Notes: generated by a model not told the origin, from the sequence alone. DNA of 58,520 nucleotides from an uncultured Oscillospiraceae bacterium (GCA_904420145.1 CAJFUI010000100.1:1-58520), one strand, 5' to 3'. Positions 38,226 to 47,405 are shown, counted from the stretch's first letter. Numbers and translations are program-made.

Positions 38226-39356
38226 ATGTATATTGAAAAAGAAATGATTGCCGATGTCATGCTGGCCTTAGTGGTGGCCATGACCATCAGCTTTATCGCT
38301 ACGCCGCTGGTACGCCGGCTGGCCTTTCGCATCGGCGCGGTGGATGTGCCCCGGGACAACCGCCGCATGCATGACCACCCCATCCCCCGGCTGGGGGGGC
38401 TGGCCATCTTCCTTGGCTTTCTCATTACGGTTTTGATCTTTGCCCCCATTCACCGGGAGCTGCGGGGCATTTTGATCGGTTCGGTTATCATCGTCATTTT
38501 GGGGATTGTGGACGACATCAAGTCCCTGCCGGCAAAGCTGAAATTGGTGGTGCAGATCGTGGCGGCTACAGTGGCCGTGTTCCACGGTGTGGCCATTGAG
38601 GTCATCAACAATCCCAATATTTTCAGCGACAATCCCTATTGGGTTCTGGGCTATTGGAGCTACCCCATCTCCATCCTCTGGATTGTGGCCATTACCAACT
38701 CCGTCAATCTCATTGATGGTCTGGACGGACTGGCCGACGGGGTATCCACCATCGGGGCGCTGACCATGCTGGTAATTGCCGTTCTGCTGGGGGAGGGGGA
38801 CATTGCCCTGATCTGCGGCGCTTTGGTCGGCGCCTGCGTGGGCTTTATCCCTTACAACCTCAACCCCGCCAAAATCTTTATGGGGGACACCGGCTCCACC
38901 TTTTTGGGGTATGTGCTGGCCACAGTGTCCATACAAGGGCTGTTTAAATACTACGCTGTGATCTCCTTCCTGGTACCCTTTATCATCCTTGGGCTGCCCA
39001 TTCTGGACACCACCGTGGCCTTTACGCGCCGCATCTTAAAGGGGCAGAGCCCCATGGTGGCGGACCGCAGCCATATCCACCATAAGCTCATCGACATGGG
39101 CCTCAACCAGAAGCAGGCGGTGGCCACCCTCTATATCATCTCCGGCGTGCTGGGGCTGAGCGCGGTGATGTTAGCTACCACCACGGGAGGAAAGGCGGCC
39201 CTGTTCATCTTGGCCCTTGTGCTCTGCGGTGTGGTGGCTGTGCGGCGTATCTGGCCTCACCACGAGCACCACCATGAGCACCATCTCCACCACAACCATG
39301 GAGAGGCTGCAGGAGAACAGGCAAGCGGGGAAACAGAGGAAGAGAAGCATGAGTAA
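38226..39356 (+). CDS. undecaprenyl-phosphate N-acetylglucosaminyl 1-phosphate transferase-like (MraY/WecA/TagO)
   Basis: VPRDNRRMHDHPIPRLGGLAIFLGF; NLIDGLDGLADG; FMGDTGSTFLG; His-rich C-terminus. Confidence 0.93.
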   Translation: MYIEKEMIADVMLALVVAMTISFIATPLVRRLAFRIGAVDVPRDNRRMHDHPIPRLGGLAIFLGFLITVLIFAPIHRELRGILIGSVIIVILGIVDDIKSLPAKLKLVVQIVAATVAVFHGVAIEVINNPNIFSDNPYWVLGYWSYPISILWIVAITNSVNLIDGLDGLADGVSTIGALTMLVIAVLLGEGDIALICGALVGACVGFIPYNLNPAKIFMGDTGSTFLGYVLATVSIQGLFKYYAVISFLVPFIILGLPILDTTVAFTRRILKGQSPMVADRSHIHHKLIDMGLNQKQAVATLYIISGVLGLSAVMLATTTGGKAALFILALVLCGVVAVRRIWPHHEHHHEHHLHHNHGEAAGEQASGETEEEKHE

Positions 39357-40494
39357 GCTGCGGATCATGAGCGTGTTCGGCACGCGGCCGGAGGCCATCA
39401 AAATGGCTCCGCTGGTGAAGGAGCTCGCCGCAAGGCCGGAGATCGAGTCGCTGTGCTGCGTCACCGCCCAGCACCGGGAGATGCTGGACAGCGTGCTGGA
39501 GGTGTTCTCCATCACCCCCGACTGGGACCTGAATATCATGACGCCCCGGCAGACTCTCAGCACCATCACCAGCAAATGTCTCACCGGAATGGACGAGGCC
39601 ATCGACGCCCTGCGCCCGGACATGATCCTCGTTCACGGCGACACCTCTACCACCTTCGCCGGCGCACTCTCCGCCTTTTACCACAAGGTGCCTGTGGGCC
39701 ATGTGGAGGCGGGGCTCAGAACTTATGACAAATACTCCCCCTACCCAGAGGAGATGAACCGCAAGCTGGTCTCTGCCATCGCGGATCTCTTTTTCTGCCC
39801 CACGGAGGCGAATCGGCAGAATTTGCTCCGAGAGGGGATCAGCGAGGGGCTGTTTGTTACCGGAAATACGGTGATTGACGCTCTGAAAACAACGGTAAGC
39901 AAGGACTATCGCTTTACAACGAAGCTGCTCAATGAGCTGCCCTATGACAGCAAAAAAATCGTCCTTGTCACCTGCCACCGCCGGGAGAACTACGGAGCGC
40001 CCATGGAGGACATCATGGCGGCGCTGGCCCAGGTGGCCCGGACCCACGATGATGTGGAGCTTGTCTACCCCGTCCACCTGAGCCCGGTGGTGCAGGAGTG
40101 TGCCCGCCGGCATCTGGACAGAATCGCCAACGTCCATCTGATTGAGCCTTTAGCGGCGGATGAGATGCACAACCTGATGGACCGCTGCTACATGGTGATG
40201 ACCGACTCCGGCGGACTGCAGGAGGAGGCCCCCGCCCTTGGCAAGCCCGTGCTGGTACTGCGCAGGGAGACGGAGCGTCCGGAGGCGGTGGCTGCCGGCA
40301 CGGTGAAGCTGGCCGGCGTGGCCTATGACGATATCGTCCGCATGGCGGATGAGCTGCTGGAGGACCCGGCGGCCTACGCCGCCATGGCAAAAGCCGTCAA
40401 TCCCTATGGCGACGGCTTTGCCTGCCGCCGGATTGCCGACGCTGTTTTGTGGCATTTTGGACTGGGGGAGAAGCCGGAGGATTTTCACAGCTGA
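39349..40494 (+). CDS. wecB: UDP-N-acetylglucosamine 2-epimerase (non-hydrolysing)
   Basis: SVFGTRPEAIKMAPLVKEL; VHGDTSTTFAGALSAFY; HRRENYG; TDSGGLQEEAPALGKPVLVLR. Confidence 0.96.
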   Translation: MSKLRIMSVFGTRPEAIKMAPLVKELAARPEIESLCCVTAQHREMLDSVLEVFSITPDWDLNIMTPRQTLSTITSKCLTGMDEAIDALRPDMILVHGDTSTTFAGALSAFYHKVPVGHVEAGLRTYDKYSPYPEEMNRKLVSAIADLFFCPTEANRQNLLREGISEGLFVTGNTVIDALKTTVSKDYRFTTKLLNELPYDSKKIVLVTCHRRENYGAPMEDIMAALAQVARTHDDVELVYPVHLSPVVQECARRHLDRIANVHLIEPLAADEMHNLMDRCYMVMTDSGGLQEEAPALGKPVLVLRRETERPEAVAAGTVKLAGVAYDDIVRMADELLEDPAAYAAMAKAVNPYGDGFACRRIADAVLWHFGLGEKPEDFHS

Positions 40495-40512
40495 GCGGAA
40501 AGGAGCACACCC

Positions 40513-41256
40513 ATGGAGAAAAAGCGTCTGACCCTGTTTACCCTTGGCTTCGGCGTGATGATTCTGCTGGTTGTGCTTTTTTTTGCCCGGGGATCGGTGC
40601 GGCAGACAGACCATATCCATCTGCCGGACGACAGCAGCGATCCCCAAGGGAGCGGAGACGGTTTCGGTGAGGGAGACTCCCAGCTCTCTGTCGTGGAGAT
40701 CACCCCTGATACCGTGCAGCAGGCCATCGCCACTATGAGCCGGCCGACGGTATATTCCCGAACGGTCAGTGTGACCATCTTTTGGGGGACAGACTCCCGC
40801 ACCACCGATACCCAGGTGGCTGTGGACGGAGAGTTCACCCGGCTGGACACCACCATGGCCGACGGAAGTGTCCGCCACCTGCTCAGCGACGGTGAGACCA
40901 CCTATATTTGGTACGATCAGGAGAGGAGTTACAGTGCCTTTCCCAGCGGGAGCTTTACCCAAGATGAGGAGCAGCGCCTGCCTACCTATGAGGATATTCT
41001 TCTTCTGCCGGTGGAGGAGATCGCCGCAGCAGTCTACGGAGAATATGAGGGGGTCTACTGCATCTGTGTGCTGACCACAGAGGATGCGGACGGCTATGAC
41101 ACGGCCTACTGGATCTCGGTGGACACAGGCCTCCTGGTGGCGGCGGTGACGCGGCAGAACGGCGAGACAGTCTATCAGATGCAGTCCCTGACCCTGGATA
41201 CCGCAGCGGACAGCAGCCGCTTCACCCTGCCGGACGGGACCGTCCTCGGGGAGTAG
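40513..41256 (+). CDS. membrane-anchored extracytoplasmic hypothetical protein
   Basis: N-terminal TM LFTLGFGVMILLVVLFFARG then acidic ectodomain; possible LolA-like fold is speculative. Confidence 0.7.
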   Translation: MEKKRLTLFTLGFGVMILLVVLFFARGSVRQTDHIHLPDDSSDPQGSGDGFGEGDSQLSVVEITPDTVQQAIATMSRPTVYSRTVSVTIFWGTDSRTTDTQVAVDGEFTRLDTTMADGSVRHLLSDGETTYIWYDQERSYSAFPSGSFTQDEEQRLPTYEDILLLPVEEIAAAVYGEYEGVYCICVLTTEDADGYDTAYWISVDTGLLVAAVTRQNGETVYQMQSLTLDTAADSSRFTLPDGTVLGE

Positions 41257-41347
41257 GGGGCAAGCAGATTCCTCCGCCGCAGACACCGAGACCAGCGATA
41301 TTTTCCTGCCGCACTGAGAGGCTGGCAGGAAAATATGTATTCTAAAC

Positions 41348-41386
41348 AAAAGGGGTACAGCCCATCAAAGGGCTGTACCCCTTTTT
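41348..41386. terminator. bidirectional terminator
   Basis: AAAGGGGTACAGCCC-ATCAAA-GGGCTGTACCCCTTT between convergent genes. Confidence 0.85.
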
Positions 41387-41686
41387 CTACAGCAGCAGAA
41401 GGAGACCGAGGGCGATCAGCAGCTCCTCGTCCTCCCCCTCGGAGAAGAGTACCAGCAAAAGCAGCAAAAGCAGCAGGTCGCCGGTGTCAATGTCGTCCAG
41501 CTTCAGCTTGCCGAGGAGCCGCTTCAAAAAGCCCTTTGCGCCGCCGTCCCCCTTGGGCGCCTCCCGCTCCCAATCTGGCTCCTGTCGGGGCGGCGGAGAC
41601 TGGGTGTGGCGGGGCGGTGTCTCCTCCTGCTGGTAGGGGATGCGCTGGTAGGCCCCGTCGTCGTTGCGGACATAGCGGTTATACAT
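41387..41686 (-). CDS. uncharacterised protein with Leu-rich acidic C-terminus
   Basis: LKLDDIDTGDLLLLLLLLVLFSEGEDEELLIALGLLLLL; start overlaps stop of the upstream ORF. Confidence 0.7.
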   Translation of the reverse strand: MYNRYVRNDDGAYQRIPYQQEETPPRHTQSPPPRQEPDWEREAPKGDGGAKGFLKRLLGKLKLDDIDTGDLLLLLLLLVLFSEGEDEELLIALGLLLLL

Positions 41687-42102
41687 TATGATTCACCCAG
41701 TGTTCCTAAGAATTTTTTGCCCAGGTGGATGATGTGTGCCACCTGCAGGGCCTTGTCGATCTTGTCCCGGCGTTCCTCCTTCAAAAAGGGGCGCAGGGCG
41801 TAGAGCAGCTGGGCCCGCTGGCTGTTCTGGGGGCTGTTGAGCTCCCCGAGAAGGGGGAGGAGCCGGGAGATCATCTTCGGGTCGATCTGTCCCAGCAGGG
41901 AGGAGGGGTCGCCGGCAGGCGGCGGGGCTGCCTGCGGCGCGCTCTGGGGCGGAGGAGCCGGAGGAGGCTGCTGCCTCTCCGGCTCCTGGGGCTGCTGGGG
42001 CGCGGACATGCCGAGGGACTGGGCGATAGACGCCACCTGCGCCATGGTCTCCGGGGAGGACAGTATCGCATTCAATTTTTCCTCAAACTCGCTCACGATC
42101 AT
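41686..42102 (-). CDS. uncharacterised protein with Pro/Gln-rich linker
   Basis: SSPETMAQVASIAQSLGM - Pro/Gln linker - LLGQIDPKMISRLLPLLGELNS..AQLLYALRPFLKEERRDKIDKALQVAHIIHLGK. Confidence 0.75.
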   Translation of the reverse strand: MIVSEFEEKLNAILSSPETMAQVASIAQSLGMSAPQQPQEPERQQPPPAPPPQSAPQAAPPPAGDPSSLLGQIDPKMISRLLPLLGELNSPQNSQRAQLLYALRPFLKEERRDKIDKALQVAHIIHLGKKFLGTLGES

Positions 42103-42119
42103 GTCCTCCCGCCGTCACG

Positions 42120-42380
42120 CTACTTCTGCTCCATGGTGCGATTGATCCGCTCCACGATCTGCGCCCCCTCGCTGCTGCTCATCAGCTTTTGAATCATCTC
42201 AGTAATGTCCGTTGTGTCGCCCTTGGCTGCCGCGCCCGCGGCCCGGTTGAGATTGGCCCCGCCGGACTGGGCCTTCAGCAGCTGGATCAGCCGCTGGCCG
42301 TCGGGCGAGTTCATCAACTGTAGAAGGGCTCCCTTGTTGCGCTGGAGCTGATTCATCAGGTCCTGTTGCTTGTTGTCCAT
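42120..42380 (-). CDS. small uncharacterised protein
   Basis: MDNKQQDLMNQLQRNKGALLQLMNSPDGQRLIQLLKAQSG..ITEMIQKLMSSSEGAQIVERIN. Confidence 0.7.
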   Translation of the reverse strand: MDNKQQDLMNQLQRNKGALLQLMNSPDGQRLIQLLKAQSGGANLNRAAGAAAKGDTTDITEMIQKLMSSSEGAQIVERINRTMEQK

Positions 42381-42408
42381 GGTTTTCCCCCATTTTGTTT
42401 GGTTACTG

Positions 42409-42437
42409 TATTATATGTGGCGGCGGGGAAAAATGTA
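42409..42437 (-). promoter_or_regulatory. SigK-like promoter candidate (TATAAT also embedded)
   Basis: minus strand TACA-N16-CATATAATA; matches mACm-N16-CATAnnnTA. Confidence 0.4.
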
Positions 42438-42489
42438 CCGGGGGAATGGCCCGGTTGGCGGAGGCGCAGAACCGCAGCGGAGCAAAAAA

Positions 42490-42535
42490 TCCCCGGGGAA
42501 GCGCTCAAGTTAGCAAGCGAGCATTTCCCCGGGGA
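42490..42535 (-). terminator. terminator of the nth operon
   Basis: TCCCCGGGGAA...TTCCCCGGGGA long hairpin; on the minus strand followed by TTTTTT. Confidence 0.75.
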
Positions 42536-42541
42536 GGTTTA

Positions 42542-43414
42542 TTATCTTTTGGGAATGGCGTGCAGAAAGCGTTCCGCCTCCTGGAGCTGATCGGGCAGCA
42601 GGGGAATGGCAAGGGGCGGATCAAAGCGCCGCTCCAGGAGCAGCGCGGTCCTTTTGCGGGGACCGGGGCTTGGGAAATCCGCCTCATCGATCACGCCCCG
42701 GCGGAATTGTTCCCATAGGAGATAGGCGGCGCTGGTCACATAAAAATTTTTTTCGATGACCACCAGCCCACGGTCCATCCACGCGAGAAAATATTCCGGC
42801 TTCGGCTGATGCCAGCGGAAGGGACCGTAGTTTTTGCCCTGAAGGAAGAGACTGCCGGAGATGGCAGGGGAGAGACGGTAGCAGAGCTTGGCAGTGTTGT
42901 ACATGGCGTAGCTCCGCTGGTAGAGGGCGCGCAGCTGGGCACTGTCCGGGTGGGACACAGCGGGCTTGGCATCCCTTGGGAGGCCGAGAAGCAGATTCAT
43001 TACCGGGAGGAGGTAATGGTCCTTGGTCTTGTTGTAGGCAAAGGAGACCTGGCGCTGGCAGTTGTTTTTTCGATAGTTCACGGTGATGGTGCACTGGAGC
43101 AGGGAGATAGCGTAGGTGAGGCAGGTCACCTCACCGGGCTTCAGCGCCGTCTCCTCCACTGTGCCGTCGTCCCGTCCGGTGAGGATCACCACCGTGTCGT
43201 CTAAATAGGCGATCAGGTACTCCGTTCCGGCGGCGTATTGGTGGATTTTGGGGATATAGACCACCTGTTCCCGGGGAAGCCCGCGGTCCCGATAGGGACG
43301 CAGGGCGGGAGCAAACCGCTCCGGCAGTTCCGACCAGTCATAGAGGAGCGTGGGCCATGAGGCGAGGGTGGGCCGGTCGTCTGCACGGATGGGCCAAAGC
43401 CGCTTACTGCCCAT
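42542..43414 (-). CDS. uncharacterised conserved-looking protein
   Basis: ORF overlaps the nth 3' end; no family recognised with confidence. Confidence 0.75.
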   Translation of the reverse strand: MGSKRLWPIRADDRPTLASWPTLLYDWSELPERFAPALRPYRDRGLPREQVVYIPKIHQYAAGTEYLIAYLDDTVVILTGRDDGTVEETALKPGEVTCLTYAISLLQCTITVNYRKNNCQRQVSFAYNKTKDHYLLPVMNLLLGLPRDAKPAVSHPDSAQLRALYQRSYAMYNTAKLCYRLSPAISGSLFLQGKNYGPFRWHQPKPEYFLAWMDRGLVVIEKNFYVTSAAYLLWEQFRRGVIDEADFPSPGPRKRTALLLERRFDPPLAIPLLPDQLQEAERFLHAIPKR

Positions 43415-44066
43415 CTTCCTCCTCCTGTTCTCCGCTCCAGTGGTCACACCAAGGGCGCAGGGCGCATTCGGCGCAGTTGGGCCGCCGGGCCACGCAGACC
43501 GCCCGGCCGTGGAGGACCATGCGGTGGCAGAAGTTGTTGCTCTCTTCCGGCGGGATGCACCTGCGCAGCTGCTGTTCCACCTTCAGCGGGTCCTTGCTGC
43601 CGTCGGTAATACCCAAAAGGCCGGTGATGCGGATACAGTGGGTGTCGCAGACATAGCCCTCCCTGCCATAGACATCGCCAAGGATCAGATTGGCCGTCTT
43701 ACGCCCCACACCGGGCAGGCGGAGGAGGTCCTCCATATTGTCGGGAACCCTGCCGTCAAACTCCTCCAGCAGCATCCGGCTGGCGGCGACAATGTCCCGG
43801 GCCTTGGCCCGCCAAAAACCGGTGGAGTGGATGTACTCGCCCACCTCGTCCACATCGGCCTCCGCAAGGGACTGGAGGGTGGGGTAGCGAGCGTAGAGGG
43901 CCGGGGTCACCAGGTTGACCCGGGCATCGGTGCACTGGGCGGCTAAACGGACGGAAAAGAGCAGCTCGTAGGCCTTGTCGGGGTCATAGGTCAGCGAGCA
44001 CGCCGCGTCGGGATAGAGTTTCTTTAATGTCTCAATGATATGGCTGATATCTTCCTGCGTCTTCAT
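43404..44066 (-). CDS. nth: endonuclease III
   Basis: LLRLPGVGRKTANLILGDVYG HhH; C-terminal CVARRPNCAECALRPWC FeS-type cysteines. Confidence 0.96.
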   Translation of the reverse strand: MKTQEDISHIIETLKKLYPDAACSLTYDPDKAYELLFSVRLAAQCTDARVNLVTPALYARYPTLQSLAEADVDEVGEYIHSTGFWRAKARDIVAASRMLLEEFDGRVPDNMEDLLRLPGVGRKTANLILGDVYGREGYVCDTHCIRITGLLGITDGSKDPLKVEQQLRRCIPPEESNNFCHRMVLHGRAVCVARRPNCAECALRPWCDHWSGEQEEEDGQ

Positions 44067-44183
44067 GGAATCACCTCAGAGCCATCCTACCACAGTTTTC
44101 GGCAAAATACGAGGAAAAAATCTGTGCAAGGGGGAAAAAGTGTGGTAGAATCATTCCTGAGTGAAAACCGGAGGAAATTTGCC

Positions 44184-44654
44184 ATGCAACTTTATTTCAA
44201 GCAGCGCTTCTTCTCCTGGCTGGACAGCTATGATATCTACGGGGAAAACGGAGAGACCCTCTTCACCGTGGAGGGCCGGCTCAGCTGGGGACACCGGCTC
44301 CATGTGCTGGACGCCCAGGGGAATCACATCGCCACTTTGCAGGAGAAGGTGTTCACCTTTCTCCCCCAATTTGAGATCTATATCGGCGAGACCTACATAG
44401 GCTGCATCAAGAAGGAGTTTACCTTCTTCAAGCCCCAATTCACCCTCGACTGCAGCGACTGGCAGGTGGACGGGGCGTGGATGGAGTGGGACTATCAGAT
44501 CACCAGTCCCACGGAGGGGCTGGTGGCCGTCATCACTAAGGAGGTGCTCCAGTGGACGGACACCTATGTGATCGACGTGGCGGACCCAAACAACGCGCTG
44601 GCAGCGCTGCTGGTGGTGCTGGCCATCGACGCGGAGAAATGCTCGAGAGACTAA
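44184..44654 (+). CDS. LURP-one-related family protein
   Basis: MQLYFKQRFFSWLDSYDIYGENGETLFTVEGRLSWGHRLHVLDAQGNHIATLQEKVFTFLPQFEI. Confidence 0.88.
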   Translation: MQLYFKQRFFSWLDSYDIYGENGETLFTVEGRLSWGHRLHVLDAQGNHIATLQEKVFTFLPQFEIYIGETYIGCIKKEFTFFKPQFTLDCSDWQVDGAWMEWDYQITSPTEGLVAVITKEVLQWTDTYVIDVADPNNALAALLVVLAIDAEKCSRD

Positions 44655-44762
44655 GAACCTGTATTTATAGCCGGGGGATGCCGGATGGACGAGGATTTTT
44701 CTCGTCAGCCAAGGAAATGCTCCGCGGCTATACTGGCGTATGGCAAGGGGAATTGACGCAGG

Positions 44763-46097
44763 ATGGCGGGGAAAAGACCGCCCAGACGGCGTTCATCGGT
44801 TGTGAATACAGGTTCTAAAGGAGGGAACAGCGTGGAACAGCCTTTAGCCGACCGGATCCGGCCGGAGACCTTAGACGAGGTGGTGGGGCAGCGGCACCTG
44901 CTGGGGCCGGGGGCCCTGCTGCGCCGGTTCATTGAAAATGGCACCAACGCCAACATGATCTTTTACGGGCCCTCCGGGGTGGGAAAAACCACCGTGGCCA
45001 ACATCATCGCCAAGCGCACCCAGCGCCCCCTGTACCGGCTCAACGCCACCACCGCCAGCACCCAGGATATCCGGGATATCATGGGGGACATCGGCACCAT
45101 GGTGGCCCCCAACGGGGTGCTGCTCTATCTCGACGAGATCCAGTACTTCAACAAGCGCCAGCAGCAGAGCCTGCTGGAGTTTATGGAGAACGGGAAGATC
45201 ACCCTCATCGCCTCCACCACGGAGAACCCGTATTTCTGCGTGTTCAACGCCCTTTTAAGCCGCAGCACGGTCTTTGAGTTCAAGGCCCTCAGCGCCGCTG
45301 ATGTGCTGCCGGCTGTAGAGCGGGGGCTGTCCATCGTGGCGGGGGAGAGCCCGCTGCCCCTTCAGTGGGAGGAGGGGGTCAGCGCATACATCGCCTCCGC
45401 CTGCGGCGGCGATGTGCGCAAGGCCCTCAACGCGGTGGAGTTCCTCTATGAGGCGGCCCAGCCCCAGAATGGGGCGCTGCACATCACCCTTGCCGACGCC
45501 AAGGAGGTGACCCAGCGCAGCGCCATGCGCTACGACCGGGAGGGGGACAACCACTACGATCTCCTCTCCGCCCTGCAGAAGTCCATCCGCGGCAGCGACC
45601 CTGACGCCGCTGTCCACTACTTGGCAAAGCTGTTGGTGGCGGGCGACCTCCTCTCCCCCTGCCGACGGCTGCTGGTGATCGCCGCGGAGGACATCGGCTT
45701 AGCCTACCCCCAGGCCATTCCCATTGTGAAGGCCTGCGTGGACAGCGCCCTGCAGATCGGCCTGCCGGAGGCACGGCTGCCCTTGGCGGACGCCGCCATC
45801 CTTCTGGCCACGGCACCTAAGTCCAACACCGGCCACAACGCCATTATTGCCGCCATGGAGGATGTGCAGAAGGGGAAAACCGGCGACGTGCCCCGCCATC
45901 TGCAGAATGTCCACGCCGACTCCGCCGGCAGCGGCCCCCATGAAACCTATAAGTACCCCCACGTGTACCCCAACCGCTGGGTGGAGCAGCAGTATCTGCC
46001 CGACGCGGTGAAGGACGCCAAATATTATGAATACGGCGACAACAAGACCGAGCAGGCCGCCAAGGCCTACTGGGAGCGGATCAAGGGAAAAACGTGA
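44763..46097 (+). CDS. rarA: replication-associated recombination protein A / MgsA AAA ATPase
   Basis: PLADRIRPETLDEVVGQRHLLGPG; YGPSGVGKTTVANIIAKRT; alternative GTG start at 44832. Confidence 0.95.
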   Translation: MAGKRPPRRRSSVVNTGSKGGNSVEQPLADRIRPETLDEVVGQRHLLGPGALLRRFIENGTNANMIFYGPSGVGKTTVANIIAKRTQRPLYRLNATTASTQDIRDIMGDIGTMVAPNGVLLYLDEIQYFNKRQQQSLLEFMENGKITLIASTTENPYFCVFNALLSRSTVFEFKALSAADVLPAVERGLSIVAGESPLPLQWEEGVSAYIASACGGDVRKALNAVEFLYEAAQPQNGALHITLADAKEVTQRSAMRYDREGDNHYDLLSALQKSIRGSDPDAAVHYLAKLLVAGDLLSPCRRLLVIAAEDIGLAYPQAIPIVKACVDSALQIGLPEARLPLADAAILLATAPKSNTGHNAIIAAMEDVQKGKTGDVPRHLQNVHADSAGSGPHETYKYPHVYPNRWVEQQYLPDAVKDAKYYEYGDNKTEQAAKAYWERIKGKT

Positions 46098-47010
46098 CGC
46101 TGCCGGTGTCCTTTTCACAGTCCACCGGCGCGTAGCGCCAGGCGGCTAAGCGGCCGTCGGTGATGTAGTAGCGGGGCGGCTCCGGCACAGGGGGCGCGGG
46201 GATCTTCTGCAGGATCTGCATCCGGATCTTCATCTGCTCTGGACGGATGCTCTTGACAAAGACGGAGACGGCGTCGTTCTCCTGCAGATCTGGGCGGAAG
46301 TCAGCCAGCCCGGAGAGGTTGGGCGTCAGTTCGATAAAGATGCCGTAGTCCTTGATCCCCCGGACATAGCCGGTGACGGTTTCCCCTGGGGCGAAGAGGG
46401 CTGCGTTTTCCAGCCAGGTGCCAAGGAGCTCCTTGTGGGACAGGGTAAAGCGCTTTTTCTCACGGTCCACCTGCTTCATCACCGCCAGAATCCGCTGTCC
46501 CGCCGTAAAGCGGAGATTGGGGTGGCTGATGCGGGCCATGGAGATGTGCTCCAGCGGCAGCAGGGCGATGACCCCGCCGCCGATGTCCACGAAGGCGCCG
46601 AAGCGCTCCAGGTGAGTGATCTTTCCCCGGCAGACGGTGCCCACCGGACATTCGTCAAGGATATGGGCCAGAGCCCGCTGCTGGGCCTGACGGCGGGAGA
46701 GATGCAGCGTCGGCTTGCCGCCGCCGTCGATCTGTATGTTGGTGATAAGAAACTGGACGCTGCGCCCCACGAGGGAGAGCAGGGCGATGTCCTTTCCCGC
46801 GCCGCTGATCTCCGGCCAGACGGCCTCCTCCCGGGGGATGACGCCGTCATAGCCGTGGAATTTGATATGTATATTGTGCTGTCCGTCGCAGCGGACGGCG
46901 GTGCCCTCTACAATTTCGCCCTCCTCCATATAGCGCTGTACGGCGGAGAGGGGGAGGGGGACGGTGCTGAGAGGGGCGTAGCCCTCCGGCAGGTATTGAT
47001 ATGCTTTCAT
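46081..47010 (-). CDS. S1 RNA-binding domain protein
   Basis: VCRGKITHLERFGAFVDIGGGVIALLPLEHISMARISHPNLRFTAGQRILAVMKQVDREKKRFTLSHKELLGTW and a second S1-like repeat. Confidence 0.88.
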   Translation of the reverse strand: MKAYQYLPEGYAPLSTVPLPLSAVQRYMEEGEIVEGTAVRCDGQHNIHIKFHGYDGVIPREEAVWPEISGAGKDIALLSLVGRSVQFLITNIQIDGGGKPTLHLSRRQAQQRALAHILDECPVGTVCRGKITHLERFGAFVDIGGGVIALLPLEHISMARISHPNLRFTAGQRILAVMKQVDREKKRFTLSHKELLGTWLENAALFAPGETVTGYVRGIKDYGIFIELTPNLSGLADFRPDLQENDAVSVFVKSIRPEQMKIRMQILQKIPAPPVPEPPRYYITDGRLAAWRYAPVDCEKDTGSVTFFP

Positions 47011-47087
47011 GTCTGTACCATCCTATTTTTTAGTCTAATCCACTATATGCGCCGCACAGACGGTTAGAGCCTGAGGAGGTTGAATCC

Positions 47088-47279
47088 ATGGAACTGAAAT
47101 TAGGGGACAGGGTGGAGCTGAAGAAGCAGCACCCCTGCGGCAGTAAAATCTGGACCATCCACCGGGTGGGCATGGATATTAAGCTCCGCTGCGAGGGCTG
47201 CGGCCACGAGCTGATGCTGCCCCGAAGCAAATGTGAGAAAGCCATCAAACGAATTTTGCCCAAGGAGGAGACAACATGA
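47088..47279 (+). CDS. DUF951 domain-containing protein
   Basis: LKLGDRVELKKQHPCGSKIWTIHRVGMDIKLRCEGCGHELMLPRSKCEKAIKRIL. Confidence 0.92.
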   Translation: MELKLGDRVELKKQHPCGSKIWTIHRVGMDIKLRCEGCGHELMLPRSKCEKAIKRILPKEETT

Positions 47280-47371
47280 AGAAAAAAACCGCCCGGATCA
47301 TCGCCTGCGCCATTATCGGACTGCTGGTGCTGTCCATGCTGCTGAGCCTGATCCTGCCCTTTGTCCGGTGA
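47276..47371 (+). CDS. 31-aa single-TM microprotein
   Basis: ATGA overlap with DUF951 stop; MKKKTARIIACAIIGLLVLSMLLSLILPFVR; below the ORF-track cutoff. Confidence 0.65.
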   Translation: MKKKTARIIACAIIGLLVLSMLLSLILPFVR

Positions 47372-47405
47372 GACAGCGCCCCACGGGGAAGAAGAGGGGG
47401 AGCCT

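Noticed and set aside
39205-41349. Overlapping 310- and 399-aa minus-strand ORFs
   Set aside because: Antisense to wecB and the downstream secreted protein; no motifs of their own.
41871-42071. Low-complexity Pro/Gln/Ala coding stretch as possible frameshift or pseudogene
   Set aside because: The frame is continuous from start to stop in 41686..42102; the linker is an ordinary low-complexity interdomain segment.
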